Shown here one piece after another: positions 43,350 through 52,162 of a stretch of DNA of 64,000 nucleotides. The stretch spans positions 271,505 to 335,504 of the forward strand of contig NZ_FMTT01000001.1 in assembly GCF_900100345.1 (NCBI RefSeq). The letters are read 5' to 3'. The translations under genes were made by a program, and so were the position numbers. This DNA comes from Paenibacillus tianmuensis. Its GTDB lineage: Bacteria; Bacillota; Bacilli; Paenibacillales; NBRC-103111. Positions within the stretch are counted from its first letter, which is position 1. Every line of letters starts with the position of its first letter. The notes below the pieces were generated by a model that was not told the DNA's origin, did no database searches, and saw only the letters and a program-made list of their open reading frames with translations.

Positions 43350-44268
43350 GGAGGCGAAGGCAAGCGGGAGTTTATCGTATGCGGCTGTTAAAGGAGCCGG
43401 CGAACCGTCCGAACGTCCGGAGGATGGGGCTGCAAAGGCCGACGGCTTAACGTCAGGAGCAGTACGATCCGAAAGCTTGGCCGGGCAAGTGTACGCGCAA
43501 TTTCGTCGGAGCGAGCGCAAGCTGACGACATCCGTGCGCCTGACCCAGTTGGCGCTGCTGATCTTGTTTTTCGTGGGCTGGGAAACGGCAAGCCGATTGC
43601 AGTGGATTGACGGGCTTCTCTTCAGCTCTCCGACGCGCGTGTGGGGGCTGCTGGTTGAGAAAACGGCGGACGGTACGCTGCTCGTGCATACATGGACTAC
43701 CGTGTGGGAGACGATCGTCGGCTTCGTGCTCGGCACGCTTCTCGGTACCGCAATCGCTGCACTCATCTGGTATTCGCCGTTTCTCTCCCGCGTGCTCGAT
43801 CCGTATATCGTCGTCCTGAACAGCCTGCCTAAGGTGGCGCTCGGACCTTTGTTTATCGTTGCGCTCGGCCCGGGCATGCTGTCGATCATCGCGACAACGC
43901 TCTCGATTACCGTAATCATCACAATTTTGGTCGTGTATAACAGCTTCCGCGAGGTGGACCCGAATCTGCTCAAGGTAGTACGGATTTTCGGGGGAAATCG
44001 GAGCACGGTTTTCCGAAAGGTAATTTTGCCCGCCTCGTATCCGACCATCGTATCCACGCTCAAAGTAAACGTGGGGCTCTCCTGGGTCGGGGTCATCGTC
44101 GGCGAGTTTCTCGTTTCCAAGGAAGGGCTCGGCTATTTGATCATCTATGGTTTTCAGGTGTTCAACTTTACGCTTGTGATTGGCAGCGTTCTTCTTATTG
44201 CCGTGGTCGCGACCCTCATGTATCAAACTGTTGTCTATTTGGAAGGGAAGCTGACGGTACAATCGTGA
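43330..44268 (+). CDS. ABC transporter permease (SsuC/TauC type) with long N-terminal extension
   Basis: 312 residues. The first ~70 are hydrophilic, rich in Ala, Glu, Ser and Gly ([34 protein letters not shown]), longer than usual for the family (~250 aa). Then six helices: [53 protein letters not shown] with the EAA-type coupling loop [20 protein letters not shown]. It forms the channel with the preceding ATPase. ATG 43330 follows GGAGGCGGGGG inside the ATPase gene. Translationally coupled. Confidence 0.92.
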   Translation: MDRRKSEEAKASGSLSYAAVKGAGEPSERPEDGAAKADGLTSGAVRSESLAGQVYAQFRRSERKLTTSVRLTQLALLILFFVGWETASRLQWIDGLLFSSPTRVWGLLVEKTADGTLLVHTWTTVWETIVGFVLGTLLGTAIAALIWYSPFLSRVLDPYIVVLNSLPKVALGPLFIVALGPGMLSIIATTLSITVIITILVVYNSFREVDPNLLKVVRIFGGNRSTVFRKVILPASYPTIVSTLKVNVGLSWVGVIVGEFLVSKEGLGYLIIYGFQVFNFTLVIGSVLLIAVVATLMYQTVVYLEGKLTVQS

Positions 44269-44410
44269 AAAGGTTCCCAAAAACAAAAGATTATCGACAA
44301 ACGAGTTTCACTCGTTGAGGATTTTGTCGAAAAACGGTAAGATGTGGGTACATTATCTGTATAATAATTTTTAGCGACTATGATCGTTGTCGAAGCGAGG
44401 AACGCAGCCC

Positions 44411-45376
44411 ATGGGATTTCGAGTCATCAAAACCGCGCTGGCGGTTATCGTATCCATTTTTTTGGCGCAGACGCTCGGATTGCAGTCCCCCCTTTCGGCG
44501 GGGCTGCTCGCGGTGTTAGGCGTCGACGTAACGAAAAAGAGAGGACTTCAGACGTCGTTTCAGCGCATTGCGGCCTCGATTGTCGGGTTGTTTTTCGGCG
44601 CCGGGCTGTTTTGGGCGCTTGGCTTTCACGTGTGGGTGATCGGCGTATTTATTTTGGTGCTGTACCCGATTTTGAGCCGGTTAAAGCTGAAGGAAGGCAT
44701 TGTTACCGGCTCGGTCGTCATGTTCCATGTGTTTGCCTCCGGCCGGGTCAGCGCAGAGCTGCTGCTGAACGAGATCGCCCTGCTCCTTGTCGGGCTCGGC
44801 ACGGCGACGCTGATCAACATTGGCTATATGCCCAGAGAGGACAAGCTGCTGCAGGAATACAAGCAGCGGGTGGAGCAGCTTTTCTCGCAAATATTTTTGG
44901 AACTCTCGCACCATCTGCGAGACAACGACTACATATGGAGCGGTGCGGAGCTGCTGGAGGCGGACGATACGATCCGCAAGGCGACTCAGGCCGCCCAGCG
45001 CGCGAACGAGAACAATTTGTTCGCTGGGGGACCCAACTGGTCGGTTTACTTTTATATGAGGGAACGGCAGTTGGACGCGATCCAGCGAATGGTGCAGCTC
45101 GTCGCCCGCATCTACCAGACGCTGCCGCACGGCGAGCTATTGGCTCTGGTGTTCAACGGGCTGACGGAGGATGTCAAAGTACCTTATTATACGGGGCGGA
45201 GCGAGAAAAAGCTGAACGAGCTGGAGCAGCAATTCCGATCCATGCCGCTGCCGGCCACGCGGGAGGAATTCGAGGTTCGCGCCGCGCTGCTGCAGCTGGT
45301 AGAAGAGCTGAAAGTGTACTTGTCCGTCGCCAAAAAAGAAAAGCGGCCCATGGAGGAACCGCTGGGGAGAGCCTGA
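44411..45376 (+). CDS. Aromatic acid exporter family (ArAE/FUSC-like, YgaE type) protein
   Basis: 321 residues. Residues 1-150 contain four membrane stretches (VIKTALAVIVSIFLAQTLGL, PLSAGLLAVLGVDVTKKRG, IVGLFFGAGLFWALGFHVWV, and ELLLNEIALLLVGLGTATLI). The remainder is a cytosolic helical domain (LEQQFRSMPLPATREEFEVR). This is the Gram-positive ArAE_1 (DUF939-like) family, half the size of the Gram-negative form. Export of aromatic acids is inferred from the family. The start ATG 44411 has GAGGAAC ~8 bases upstream. Likely monocistronic. Confidence 0.85.
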   Translation: MGFRVIKTALAVIVSIFLAQTLGLQSPLSAGLLAVLGVDVTKKRGLQTSFQRIAASIVGLFFGAGLFWALGFHVWVIGVFILVLYPILSRLKLKEGIVTGSVVMFHVFASGRVSAELLLNEIALLLVGLGTATLINIGYMPREDKLLQEYKQRVEQLFSQIFLELSHHLRDNDYIWSGAELLEADDTIRKATQAAQRANENNLFAGGPNWSVYFYMRERQLDAIQRMVQLVARIYQTLPHGELLALVFNGLTEDVKVPYYTGRSEKKLNELEQQFRSMPLPATREEFEVRAALLQLVEELKVYLSVAKKEKRPMEEPLGRA

Positions 45377-45442
45377 TTCTGTTAACCTTCCGACAAACGT
45401 AAAATATGATAAAAAAGTTATCACACTAGGCCAATGTCCTGC

Positions 45443-45450
45443 ATACAATT
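45443..45450 (+). promoter_or_regulatory. Sigma-E/K-like -10 element before cotE
   Basis: CATACAAT stands 33 bases before the cotE ATG and matches the mother-cell sigma -10 (CATAnnnT). An AC dinucleotide lies 15 bases upstream, as for sigma-K. In Bacillus cotE is driven by sigma-E and sigma-K. Short pattern, moderate support. Confidence 0.45.
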
Positions 45451-45483
45451 CTAATGAATGATTGTATGGAGGAGGTTAGAAGG

Positions 45484-46050
45484 ATGTCATTAGATAAAGA
45501 TTTGCAGTGCAGAGAGATCTATACGAAGGCTGTCTGTGGCAAAGGACGCAAATTTTCGCAAGTAACTAACACGGTCACTCCGCCTCATGCTCCGACCAGT
45601 ATTCTGGGTGCTTGGATTATCAACAACCAATACGATGCGGTAAAGTCGGGGGAAAATGTGGAAGTGGTAGGTACTTACGACATCAACATTTGGTATTCGT
45701 ACGACCGGAATACCAAGACGGATGTCGCGAAAGAAACCGTTTCTTATGTGGAAGTGGTGCCGCTCCACTACCTCGATAAGAAGCATAAATCGTCGACGGC
45801 CGAAGTGGCGGCGGTCGCAACGCAAGAACCGAACTGCGTGGAAGCCAGCATCTCCTCGCACGGAGATAACGTGCTGATCCGCGTCGAGCGGGAGTTCAAG
45901 GTTGAAATGTTCGCCGAAACGAAGGTGTGTGTCGTTGTCTGCCCGAACGGCTGCGACGAATACGACGACAAGCATGTGGACTTCGGCGGGGTGGACGATG
46001 GCGATTTCGAGGATCTCGATCCCGATCTGCTTGATGAGGAATTGAACTGA
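45484..46050 (+). CDS. cotE: Outer spore coat protein CotE
   Basis: 188 residues, usual ~180. Begins MSLDKDLQCREIYTKAVCGK, has GKGRKFSQVTNTV, NNQYDAVKSGENVEVVGTYD and WYSYDRNTKTDVAKETVSYV, then an acidic C-terminus (GGVDDGDFEDLDPDLLDEEL) typical of CotE. It is the morphogenetic protein that nucleates the outer coat. GGAGGAGG precedes the ATG. Probable mother-cell sigma promoter upstream. Followed by its own terminator. Confidence 0.95.
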   Translation: MSLDKDLQCREIYTKAVCGKGRKFSQVTNTVTPPHAPTSILGAWIINNQYDAVKSGENVEVVGTYDINIWYSYDRNTKTDVAKETVSYVEVVPLHYLDKKHKSSTAEVAAVATQEPNCVEASISSHGDNVLIRVEREFKVEMFAETKVCVVVCPNGCDEYDDKHVDFGGVDDGDFEDLDPDLLDEELN

Positions 46051-46086
46051 TATGTTGTTAATATATGCCGAACGGTTGCAGGTTGG

Positions 46087-46109
46087 AGAGGGCGTTTGCC
46101 CTCTTTTTT
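46087..46109 (+). terminator. Terminator of cotE
   Basis: Stem AGAGGGC / GCCCTCT, 4-base loop, six T. Confidence 0.9.
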
Positions 46110-46193
46110 GTTGATCGAACCCAATTATTTTTGCCTCAAGAATAGGCAGGCATAAGCCACGAATGATGCTTAAATCCGAATGGAGGAATCAGC

Positions 46194-47642
46194 ATGCGCG
46201 CATTTTTGCTGCACTCCGGCGAGCCGACGCTCGGTCTGCTGCTGGAGCGGCTTCGCATTCCGCACGGAACGAAAGCGCCGGAAGGAGGCGAAAAGCCGGA
46301 CGTTACGATTCATTGGGGCACCTATCATCCGGACCGCGGAGACAGAGAGGTGCTGCAACCGGTGAAAAGCATGCTGCTGGCGGCGAACATGCGCCGCGCT
46401 GCGGAGCTGTTGAAGCTGCACGGGATCGATTGTGTCCTGGAAAAACAAGAGGCAGACAGCGGAGTGCGTCGTCAAGACAGCCGCTGGTCGCACCGGTTCG
46501 TCGTACCAGTGTTTCATCTGCAGGCGCTCTCCCTGTTCCATAAGCCGCAGACTGTATTTTACGGAAGCCAGGCAAGGGAGAGCCTTGCGGCACGTGAAGA
46601 GAATGAAGACGATTATACGGAAATCGGGCGGGAGCAGCCGAGCTATTACGGCACCAAAGCGATGCGCGAAGCGGTAAAAGCGATCTATGCGCTCGGACTT
46701 GATTACGGCGTTGTAAGCGTCGGGGTCAAGCCGGACGGCAGCTTCGCGGTGCGCGGCGTGGAGGCAGCGCCGCTCTTGACTCCGCGGCTGGCCGAGCTGT
46801 TCGCGGAAGCGATGAACCGATATGGCGAGCTGACGGAAGAAGAGACGCCCGTGAAACGCGGGGACGTCATGCTGGGCGCGGACCCGGAGTTTCTGCTGCT
46901 TAACCGGCAGGGGAAGGTGGCGCTCGCCTCCCGGTTTGCAGAGAAGGACGGACCGTTCGGCTGCGATTCGATCGTCCTGCCCGGCCGAAGAAAACTATTC
47001 GCGCTCGCCGAGCTGCGTCCGCAGCCAAGCACGGATGTACGCGAGCTGGTCATTCATTTGCACCGGACGATGCAGCTTGCGGCCAAACGCATCTCCGATA
47101 CCGAACTGATCTGGGTGGCGGGCGGCATGCCGGTCCGCGGTTTTCCGCTGGGCGGACATATTCATTTCAGCGGCGTAGAGCTGTGCAGCCGACTGCTGCG
47201 CGCATTGGACAACTATGTGGCGCTGCCGCTGACGCTGCTGGAGGGGGAGACGACGGGAGCGCGCAAGCCACGGTACGGATTTCCCGGCGACTTCCGCCGT
47301 CAGAAGCACGGCGGCTTCGAATACCGTGTGCTGCCAAGCTGGATGGTATCGCCTGCGGTGACGAAGGGCGTGCTGGCGCTGGCCAAGCTTGTGGCTGGGA
47401 ACGACCGCGCGCTGAAGCAGCGGCCTTTGTCCGACCCGGAGGTTGTCAAGGCATATTACCGCGGCGACAAGGAGCGTATCCGGCTGCTCCTGCCCTCGCT
47501 CTGGAGAGATTTGGAGAGAATGCCGGAGTATGGGCGATATGAAAGCTATTTATTGCCGCTTCGGCGCATGATGCTCCGGATGAAATCGTGGAACGAGCGC
47601 GAGGATATCCGGCCCAAGTGGAAAATCTCTCCCTTCCGATAG
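46194..47642 (+). CDS. COOH-NH2 ligase-type (amidoligase-like) protein
   Basis: 482 residues. Residues ~1-220 are an N-terminal alpha-beta region not assigned. The C-terminal half shows the amidoligase/COOH.NH2 ligase type-2 pattern (PF14395): GADPEFLLLN, FALAELRPQPS, GMPVRGFPLGGHIHFSG, RKPRYGFPGDFRRQKHGGFE. Related folds join carboxylates to amines using ATP (glutamine-synthetase-like core). ATG with GGAGGAAT. The family is typical of sporeformers; here it sits directly behind cotE, so a spore-coat crosslink or tag role is an attractive inference. Nothing proves the substrate. Confidence 0.8.
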   Translation: MRAFLLHSGEPTLGLLLERLRIPHGTKAPEGGEKPDVTIHWGTYHPDRGDREVLQPVKSMLLAANMRRAAELLKLHGIDCVLEKQEADSGVRRQDSRWSHRFVVPVFHLQALSLFHKPQTVFYGSQARESLAAREENEDDYTEIGREQPSYYGTKAMREAVKAIYALGLDYGVVSVGVKPDGSFAVRGVEAAPLLTPRLAELFAEAMNRYGELTEEETPVKRGDVMLGADPEFLLLNRQGKVALASRFAEKDGPFGCDSIVLPGRRKLFALAELRPQPSTDVRELVIHLHRTMQLAAKRISDTELIWVAGGMPVRGFPLGGHIHFSGVELCSRLLRALDNYVALPLTLLEGETTGARKPRYGFPGDFRRQKHGGFEYRVLPSWMVSPAVTKGVLALAKLVAGNDRALKQRPLSDPEVVKAYYRGDKERIRLLLPSLWRDLERMPEYGRYESYLLPLRRMMLRMKSWNEREDIRPKWKISPFR

Positions 47643-47751
47643 AGGCTGGGAGTTCTCTAGCAATTCATGCTATAATGATGAAATGCTAGAGTAGCATGAT
47701 ACATATGGCAGCGAAACGTGAAGACGCAAGCAGGCAGTTGGAGGATGAAGC

Positions 47752-50544
47752 ATGGCCAAATATACGCCAATGATCGAACAATATCTTTCTGTAAAGGCGC
47801 AGGTGCCGGACGCCTTTTTGTTTTTCCGTTTGGGCGATTTCTATGAAATGTTTTTCGATGACGCGGTTCTGGCCGCGCGGGAGCTCGAAATTACGCTGAC
47901 CGGCCGCGAAGGCGGTGGGGAAGAGCGCATCCCGATGTGCGGGGTGCCCTACCATTCGGCGGAAAATTATATTGCGCGCTTGATTGAAAAAGGGTTCAAA
48001 GTCGCCATTTGCGAGCAGGTCGAGGACCCTGCGGAAGCCAAAGGCGTCGTGCGCCGGGAAATTGTCCGGATCGTGACGCCGGGGACGGTGATGGATGCCC
48101 GCTTGCTCAGCGAGACGGTGAACAACTATATCGTCGCGGTCGTCTTTTCCGGCGGCGGGTACGGCTTTGCCGCTTGCGACATTTCCACCGGCGAGCTGTA
48201 TGTGACGCGGCTTTCGGGTTCGTTCGAGCTGCTGCTCGACGAGCTTAATGCTTACAATCCATCGGAGCTGCTCGGAAGCGAGGCGGTGCTGGAGCAAATC
48301 CGCGGCAGTTCGTCCGCTTGGCTGAAAACCGCGGTCATGACGCCGCGCGAGCCTGCATCCGGAGGCGGCTTTTCGCCGGAAGGACTGTTCCTGGAGCAAC
48401 AGCTGGCGTCCTTGCCGGAAAGCGGCCGGGAAACGCTCGCGCTTCTGATGGGCTACTTGCAGGAAACGCAAAAGCGTTCGCTATCGCATATCAAGCATAT
48501 CCGGGTCTACGAGCCGAATCAGTATATGGTGATGGACCCGTTCACCCGCCGCAATCTGGAGCTGGTGGAGACGGTGCGCGACCGCTCTAAGAAAGGGACG
48601 TTGCTCTGGCTGCTGGACAATACCGTCACAGCGATGGGCGGGCGGCTGCTCCGCCGCTGGATCGAGAAGCCGCTGATGAACGCGGCGCACATCAACGATC
48701 GCCTGGAAGCGGTGGACCGGTTGTATAACCAGTTAATCGTCCGGGATGAGCTGAAGCAGGCGCTCAAGGAAGTGTACGACCTAGAGCGCCTTACGGCGCG
48801 CATCGCGTACGGCAGCGCCAACGCGCGCGACTTGGTCGCGCTCAAGGTGTCGCTGCAGCAGGTGCCTGCGCTCCGTCAGCAATGTGAAGCAAGCGGCTCC
48901 CGCACGCTTGCGGCTTTGGCGGCGCGGATCGACCCGTGCCAGGACTTGATGACGTCGATTGCGGAAGCGATTGTGGACGAGCCGCCCGTCTCCGTCCGCG
49001 ACGGGGGGATGATCCGGGCCGGGCTCAGCGGGCGCCTCGACCAATTGCGCGAAGCGAGCGCGAACGGCAAGCAGTGGCTTGCCGAGCTGGAGAAGCAGGA
49101 GCGGGAGCGGACGGGCATCAAATCGCTGAAGATCGGTTACAACAAAGTGTTCGGTTATTTTATCGAAGTGACCAAATCGAATTTAGCCCAGCTTGAAGAA
49201 GGCCGGTACGAGCGGAAGCAGACGCTGACCAACGCTGAGCGGTTCGTGACGCCGGAGTTGAAAGAGAAGGAAGCGTTGATCCTCGAAGCGCAGGAAAGCA
49301 TGGTCGATCTTGAGTACGAGCTGTTCGTGGGTCTGCGGGACCAGATCGCTTCGTATATTCCACGTTTGCAGCAGCTGGCCGAGCTGATCGCGACCGTGGA
49401 CGTGTACCAGTCGCTCGCTCACGTGAGCGCTTCGAACCGGTTCACCCGCCCGGAAATCGGTGACTTTTACGCGCTGGAAATCGAGGAGGGGCGTCACCCG
49501 GTTGTGGAAGCCGTGCTGGAGGACGGCGTGTTTATCGCCAACGAGACGAAGCTGACCCGCGAAGACGGCAACATGCTGCTGATCACCGGTCCGAACATGG
49601 CCGGGAAAAGCACGTACATGCGTCAGGTGGCGATGATATGCCTGATGGCGCAGATCGGCTGCTTCGTTCCGGCGAAGCGGGCGAAAGTGCCGGTGATCGA
49701 CCGCATTTTCACGCGCATCGGGGCGGCGGACGATCTGATCGGCGGCCAAAGCACGTTCATGGTCGAGATGATGGACATTCAAGTGATGACCGAAAAAGCG
49801 ACGGAACGAAGCTTGGTCATCATCGACGAGCTGGGCCGGGGCACCTCAACGGGAGAAGGAATGTCGATCGCGCAGGCGGTCATTGAATTTCTGCACGATA
49901 AAATCGGCTGCAAAACGCTCGTCTCGACGCATTTTCACGAGTTGGCGCATCTGGAAGAAAGCCTCGGCGGCTTGCGCAATTACTGCATGGCGGTCAAGGA
50001 AAGCGGCAAGCAGGTCACGTTCCTGCGCCGCCTGATCCGCGGGGCCGCAAGCACGAGCTACGGCATCTATTGCGCGCAAAGCGCCGGCCTGCCCGCCAGC
50101 ATTATCGAGCGCTCTTACGAGCTGCTGCATACGTTCGAAGCGCGTACGGAGCTGCTGCAAGGCCAGCTTCAACCGGCGGCATGTGACGCGAATGGACAAG
50201 ATGCAGGAGAACCCAAGCCGGAGGCTCCGAACGGAGCGGAGACGATTGCAGAAGCTTCCGCTTCGGATGCGCAAGCGGGCGTCCGTTACACCGTGGAAGC
50301 CACCGTCCCGGTCGCGCAGCTTCAAGCGGAGCGGCTGGATGCGGCAACGAAGGAGCCTGAAGTAGGGGACATCGTGCAGCTCAGCTTGTTCGCCGTTCAC
50401 GAAGCAAAGCCGGAGAAGCTGACCAAGCGCGACTCCAAAGCGGACAAAGTACTGGAGCAGCTGCGCTCGGCCGATTTAATGAACATGACGCCGATGACGG
50501 CGATGAATTTCTTGTACGAGTTGAAGAAACAGCTGCCTAATTAA
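47752..50544 (+). CDS. mutS: DNA mismatch repair protein MutS
   Basis: 930 residues. N-terminal mismatch-recognition motif PDAFLFFRLGDFYEMFFDDA (Phe and Glu of FxE), clamp and lever helices, Walker A TGPNMAGKST at ~612, Walker B VIIDELGRGTS and the ACAS-like SxxGE region GEGMSIAQ, then STHFHEL. A low-complexity insert lies at ~800-870 (GAETIAEASASDAQAG). It binds mismatches and loops as a dimer and hands on to MutL. GGAGG precedes the ATG. 31 bases before the S41 protease gene. Confidence 0.98.
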   Translation: MAKYTPMIEQYLSVKAQVPDAFLFFRLGDFYEMFFDDAVLAARELEITLTGREGGGEERIPMCGVPYHSAENYIARLIEKGFKVAICEQVEDPAEAKGVVRREIVRIVTPGTVMDARLLSETVNNYIVAVVFSGGGYGFAACDISTGELYVTRLSGSFELLLDELNAYNPSELLGSEAVLEQIRGSSSAWLKTAVMTPREPASGGGFSPEGLFLEQQLASLPESGRETLALLMGYLQETQKRSLSHIKHIRVYEPNQYMVMDPFTRRNLELVETVRDRSKKGTLLWLLDNTVTAMGGRLLRRWIEKPLMNAAHINDRLEAVDRLYNQLIVRDELKQALKEVYDLERLTARIAYGSANARDLVALKVSLQQVPALRQQCEASGSRTLAALAARIDPCQDLMTSIAEAIVDEPPVSVRDGGMIRAGLSGRLDQLREASANGKQWLAELEKQERERTGIKSLKIGYNKVFGYFIEVTKSNLAQLEEGRYERKQTLTNAERFVTPELKEKEALILEAQESMVDLEYELFVGLRDQIASYIPRLQQLAELIATVDVYQSLAHVSASNRFTRPEIGDFYALEIEEGRHPVVEAVLEDGVFIANETKLTREDGNMLLITGPNMAGKSTYMRQVAMICLMAQIGCFVPAKRAKVPVIDRIFTRIGAADDLIGGQSTFMVEMMDIQVMTEKATERSLVIIDELGRGTSTGEGMSIAQAVIEFLHDKIGCKTLVSTHFHELAHLEESLGGLRNYCMAVKESGKQVTFLRRLIRGAASTSYGIYCAQSAGLPASIIERSYELLHTFEARTELLQGQLQPAACDANGQDAGEPKPEAPNGAETIAEASASDAQAGVRYTVEATVPVAQLQAERLDAATKEPEVGDIVQLSLFAVHEAKPEKLTKRDSKADKVLEQLRSADLMNMTPMTAMNFLYELKKQLPN

Positions 50545-50578
50545 GTCTTATCCAATACTTCGAGAAGAGGAACCGTTG

Positions 50579-52027
50579 ATGAATACTTCCAAAAAATTTC
50601 CAAAATGGCGCAGACAAACCGTCTCGACGATGCTGGCGTTAACTCTGCTGATTCCTGCCGCTTCGCCGGTGTTCGCGGCAGATGCCAAGTTGCCGGCTGC
50701 CGAACGGATGGCCGAAGTGCTGGACGCGCTGGAGAAAAACCATGTAAGCGGACCGAAGGCGGACAAGCTCTCCGAAACGGGCATTCGGGCGATGGTTGAG
50801 TCGCTGGGCGATCCTTATACGCAGTATTTCACGGCGGAGCAGCTGCAATCGTTCGAGGATGCGGTCCAAAATCAATATGTCGGCATTGGCGTACGGGTAG
50901 GCATGGAGAAGGAAGGCGTATACGTGGCGGACGTATTCGCCGGTTCTCCGGCGAAGGAAGCCGGGATGCTCCGGGGCGACATCATCGTGAAGGTCGGTGA
51001 CGATGCGACGTCAGGGAAAAAGATCGACGATGTGACGTCCAAAATTATGGGCCCGGTCGATACGGAAGTCCGCTTGCAGGTATTGCGCGACGGGCAAACG
51101 AAAGAGCTGACCGTCAAACGGAAAAAGGTACAGATTCCGACGGTCGTTGCCAAGCGGTTCCAGAACGTTGGATATATCAGCATCGCCAGCTTCTCCAGCG
51201 ATGCCGCCGAGCTGGCCAGCAAGGAGCTGAGCGCACTAAAAGCGCAAGGCATCCAAAGTCTGATCGTCGATTTTCGCGACAATCCGGGCGGTTTGCTCGA
51301 AACCGCGCAGCAGCTTGCCCGCCTGTTCGTGAAGCAGGGAACGCTTATTCATACGCGCGACCGCAACGGCGTCGATCAGCCGGTTGAGTTCGCGAACGGG
51401 ACGACGCAGCCGTTCCCCGTCTTTTTCATGGTGAACGGGAACAGCGCGAGCGCCTCGGAGGTGCTGACGGGAGCGCTGCAGGACTACGGCGCGATTACGG
51501 CGATCGGCACGAAAACGTACGGTAAAGGCAGCGTACAAAACGTCATTCCTTTGAAATCGGGCGGCGCAATCAAAGTGACGTTCGAGGAATACTTGACGCC
51601 CAAGCTGCGCAAGGTGAACCAGGTCGGCCTTGAGCCGGATAAAAAAGTCGAAGGCGCGATGGCGCAGCTGCTGACGGCGATTCGCGCCGCAGGCGCCAGC
51701 CGGATCGACTTGACGCTCGACCGGCGCAGCGCGACGGTGAACGGCACGGAAGTACAGGAAACGTTCGACGTTATTCGCGAGAATGGGCAAACCTATGTTC
51801 CGGCCCGTGTGCTGGCAGCTCTTCTGGGCGCGAGCGTTGAGTGGAACGAAGCCGCAAGATCGGTTCAGCTTGTAGCGGGAGATGCCAAAACTTCGTACAC
51901 ACCGGCTGCGGCCGATTTCGTGCTCAAGAACGGCACAGGCTACATTAACGCAGCGAAGACGGCCGCAGCCTTTAGCGGTCTGAGCTGGAAGGACGACGGC
52001 AAAACGTTGACGCTGGGCGCTAACTGA
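50579..52027 (+). CDS. S41 carboxyl-terminal processing protease with C-terminal copper-amine-oxidase-like domain
   Basis: 482 residues. Signal peptide ending SPVFAAD, PDZ domain ~105-185 (SPAKEAGMLRGDIIVKVGDD), protease with Ser in NGNSASASEVLTGAL (~289) and Lys in GTKTYGKGSVQN (~314). The last ~110 residues are a stalk-like amyloid/copper-amine-oxidase-N type repeat (NGQTYVPARVLAALLGASVEWNEA split here), common in Paenibacillus wall proteins. Secreted or membrane-anchored CtpA/CtpB type. ATG 50579 with AAGAGG. It sits between mutS and mutL, a Paenibacillaceae order. Confidence 0.92.
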   Translation: MNTSKKFPKWRRQTVSTMLALTLLIPAASPVFAADAKLPAAERMAEVLDALEKNHVSGPKADKLSETGIRAMVESLGDPYTQYFTAEQLQSFEDAVQNQYVGIGVRVGMEKEGVYVADVFAGSPAKEAGMLRGDIIVKVGDDATSGKKIDDVTSKIMGPVDTEVRLQVLRDGQTKELTVKRKKVQIPTVVAKRFQNVGYISIASFSSDAAELASKELSALKAQGIQSLIVDFRDNPGGLLETAQQLARLFVKQGTLIHTRDRNGVDQPVEFANGTTQPFPVFFMVNGNSASASEVLTGALQDYGAITAIGTKTYGKGSVQNVIPLKSGGAIKVTFEEYLTPKLRKVNQVGLEPDKKVEGAMAQLLTAIRAAGASRIDLTLDRRSATVNGTEVQETFDVIRENGQTYVPARVLAALLGASVEWNEAARSVQLVAGDAKTSYTPAAADFVLKNGTGYINAAKTAAAFSGLSWKDDGKTLTLGAN

Positions 52028-52162
52028 ATGTCAGAACGGGCCCTGTAAAGCAACCGGATTCCGTTTCCTTGGCAGGACTCCGCTATGCGGAGAAGGTAGC
52101 GTCCGGAATCATGCCGTGCACGTATCTACTTTGATTGGCCGGACTTTTAAGGAGACCTGTTT

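Noticed and set aside
42807..44120. 437-residue minus-strand frame over the ABC genes
   Set aside because: Antisense shadow of ATPase and permease genes.
44285..44340. Terminator after the ABC permease
   Set aside because: Inner hairpin AACGAG/CTCGTT and outer CGACAA/TTGTCG pair, but no T-run follows; not called.
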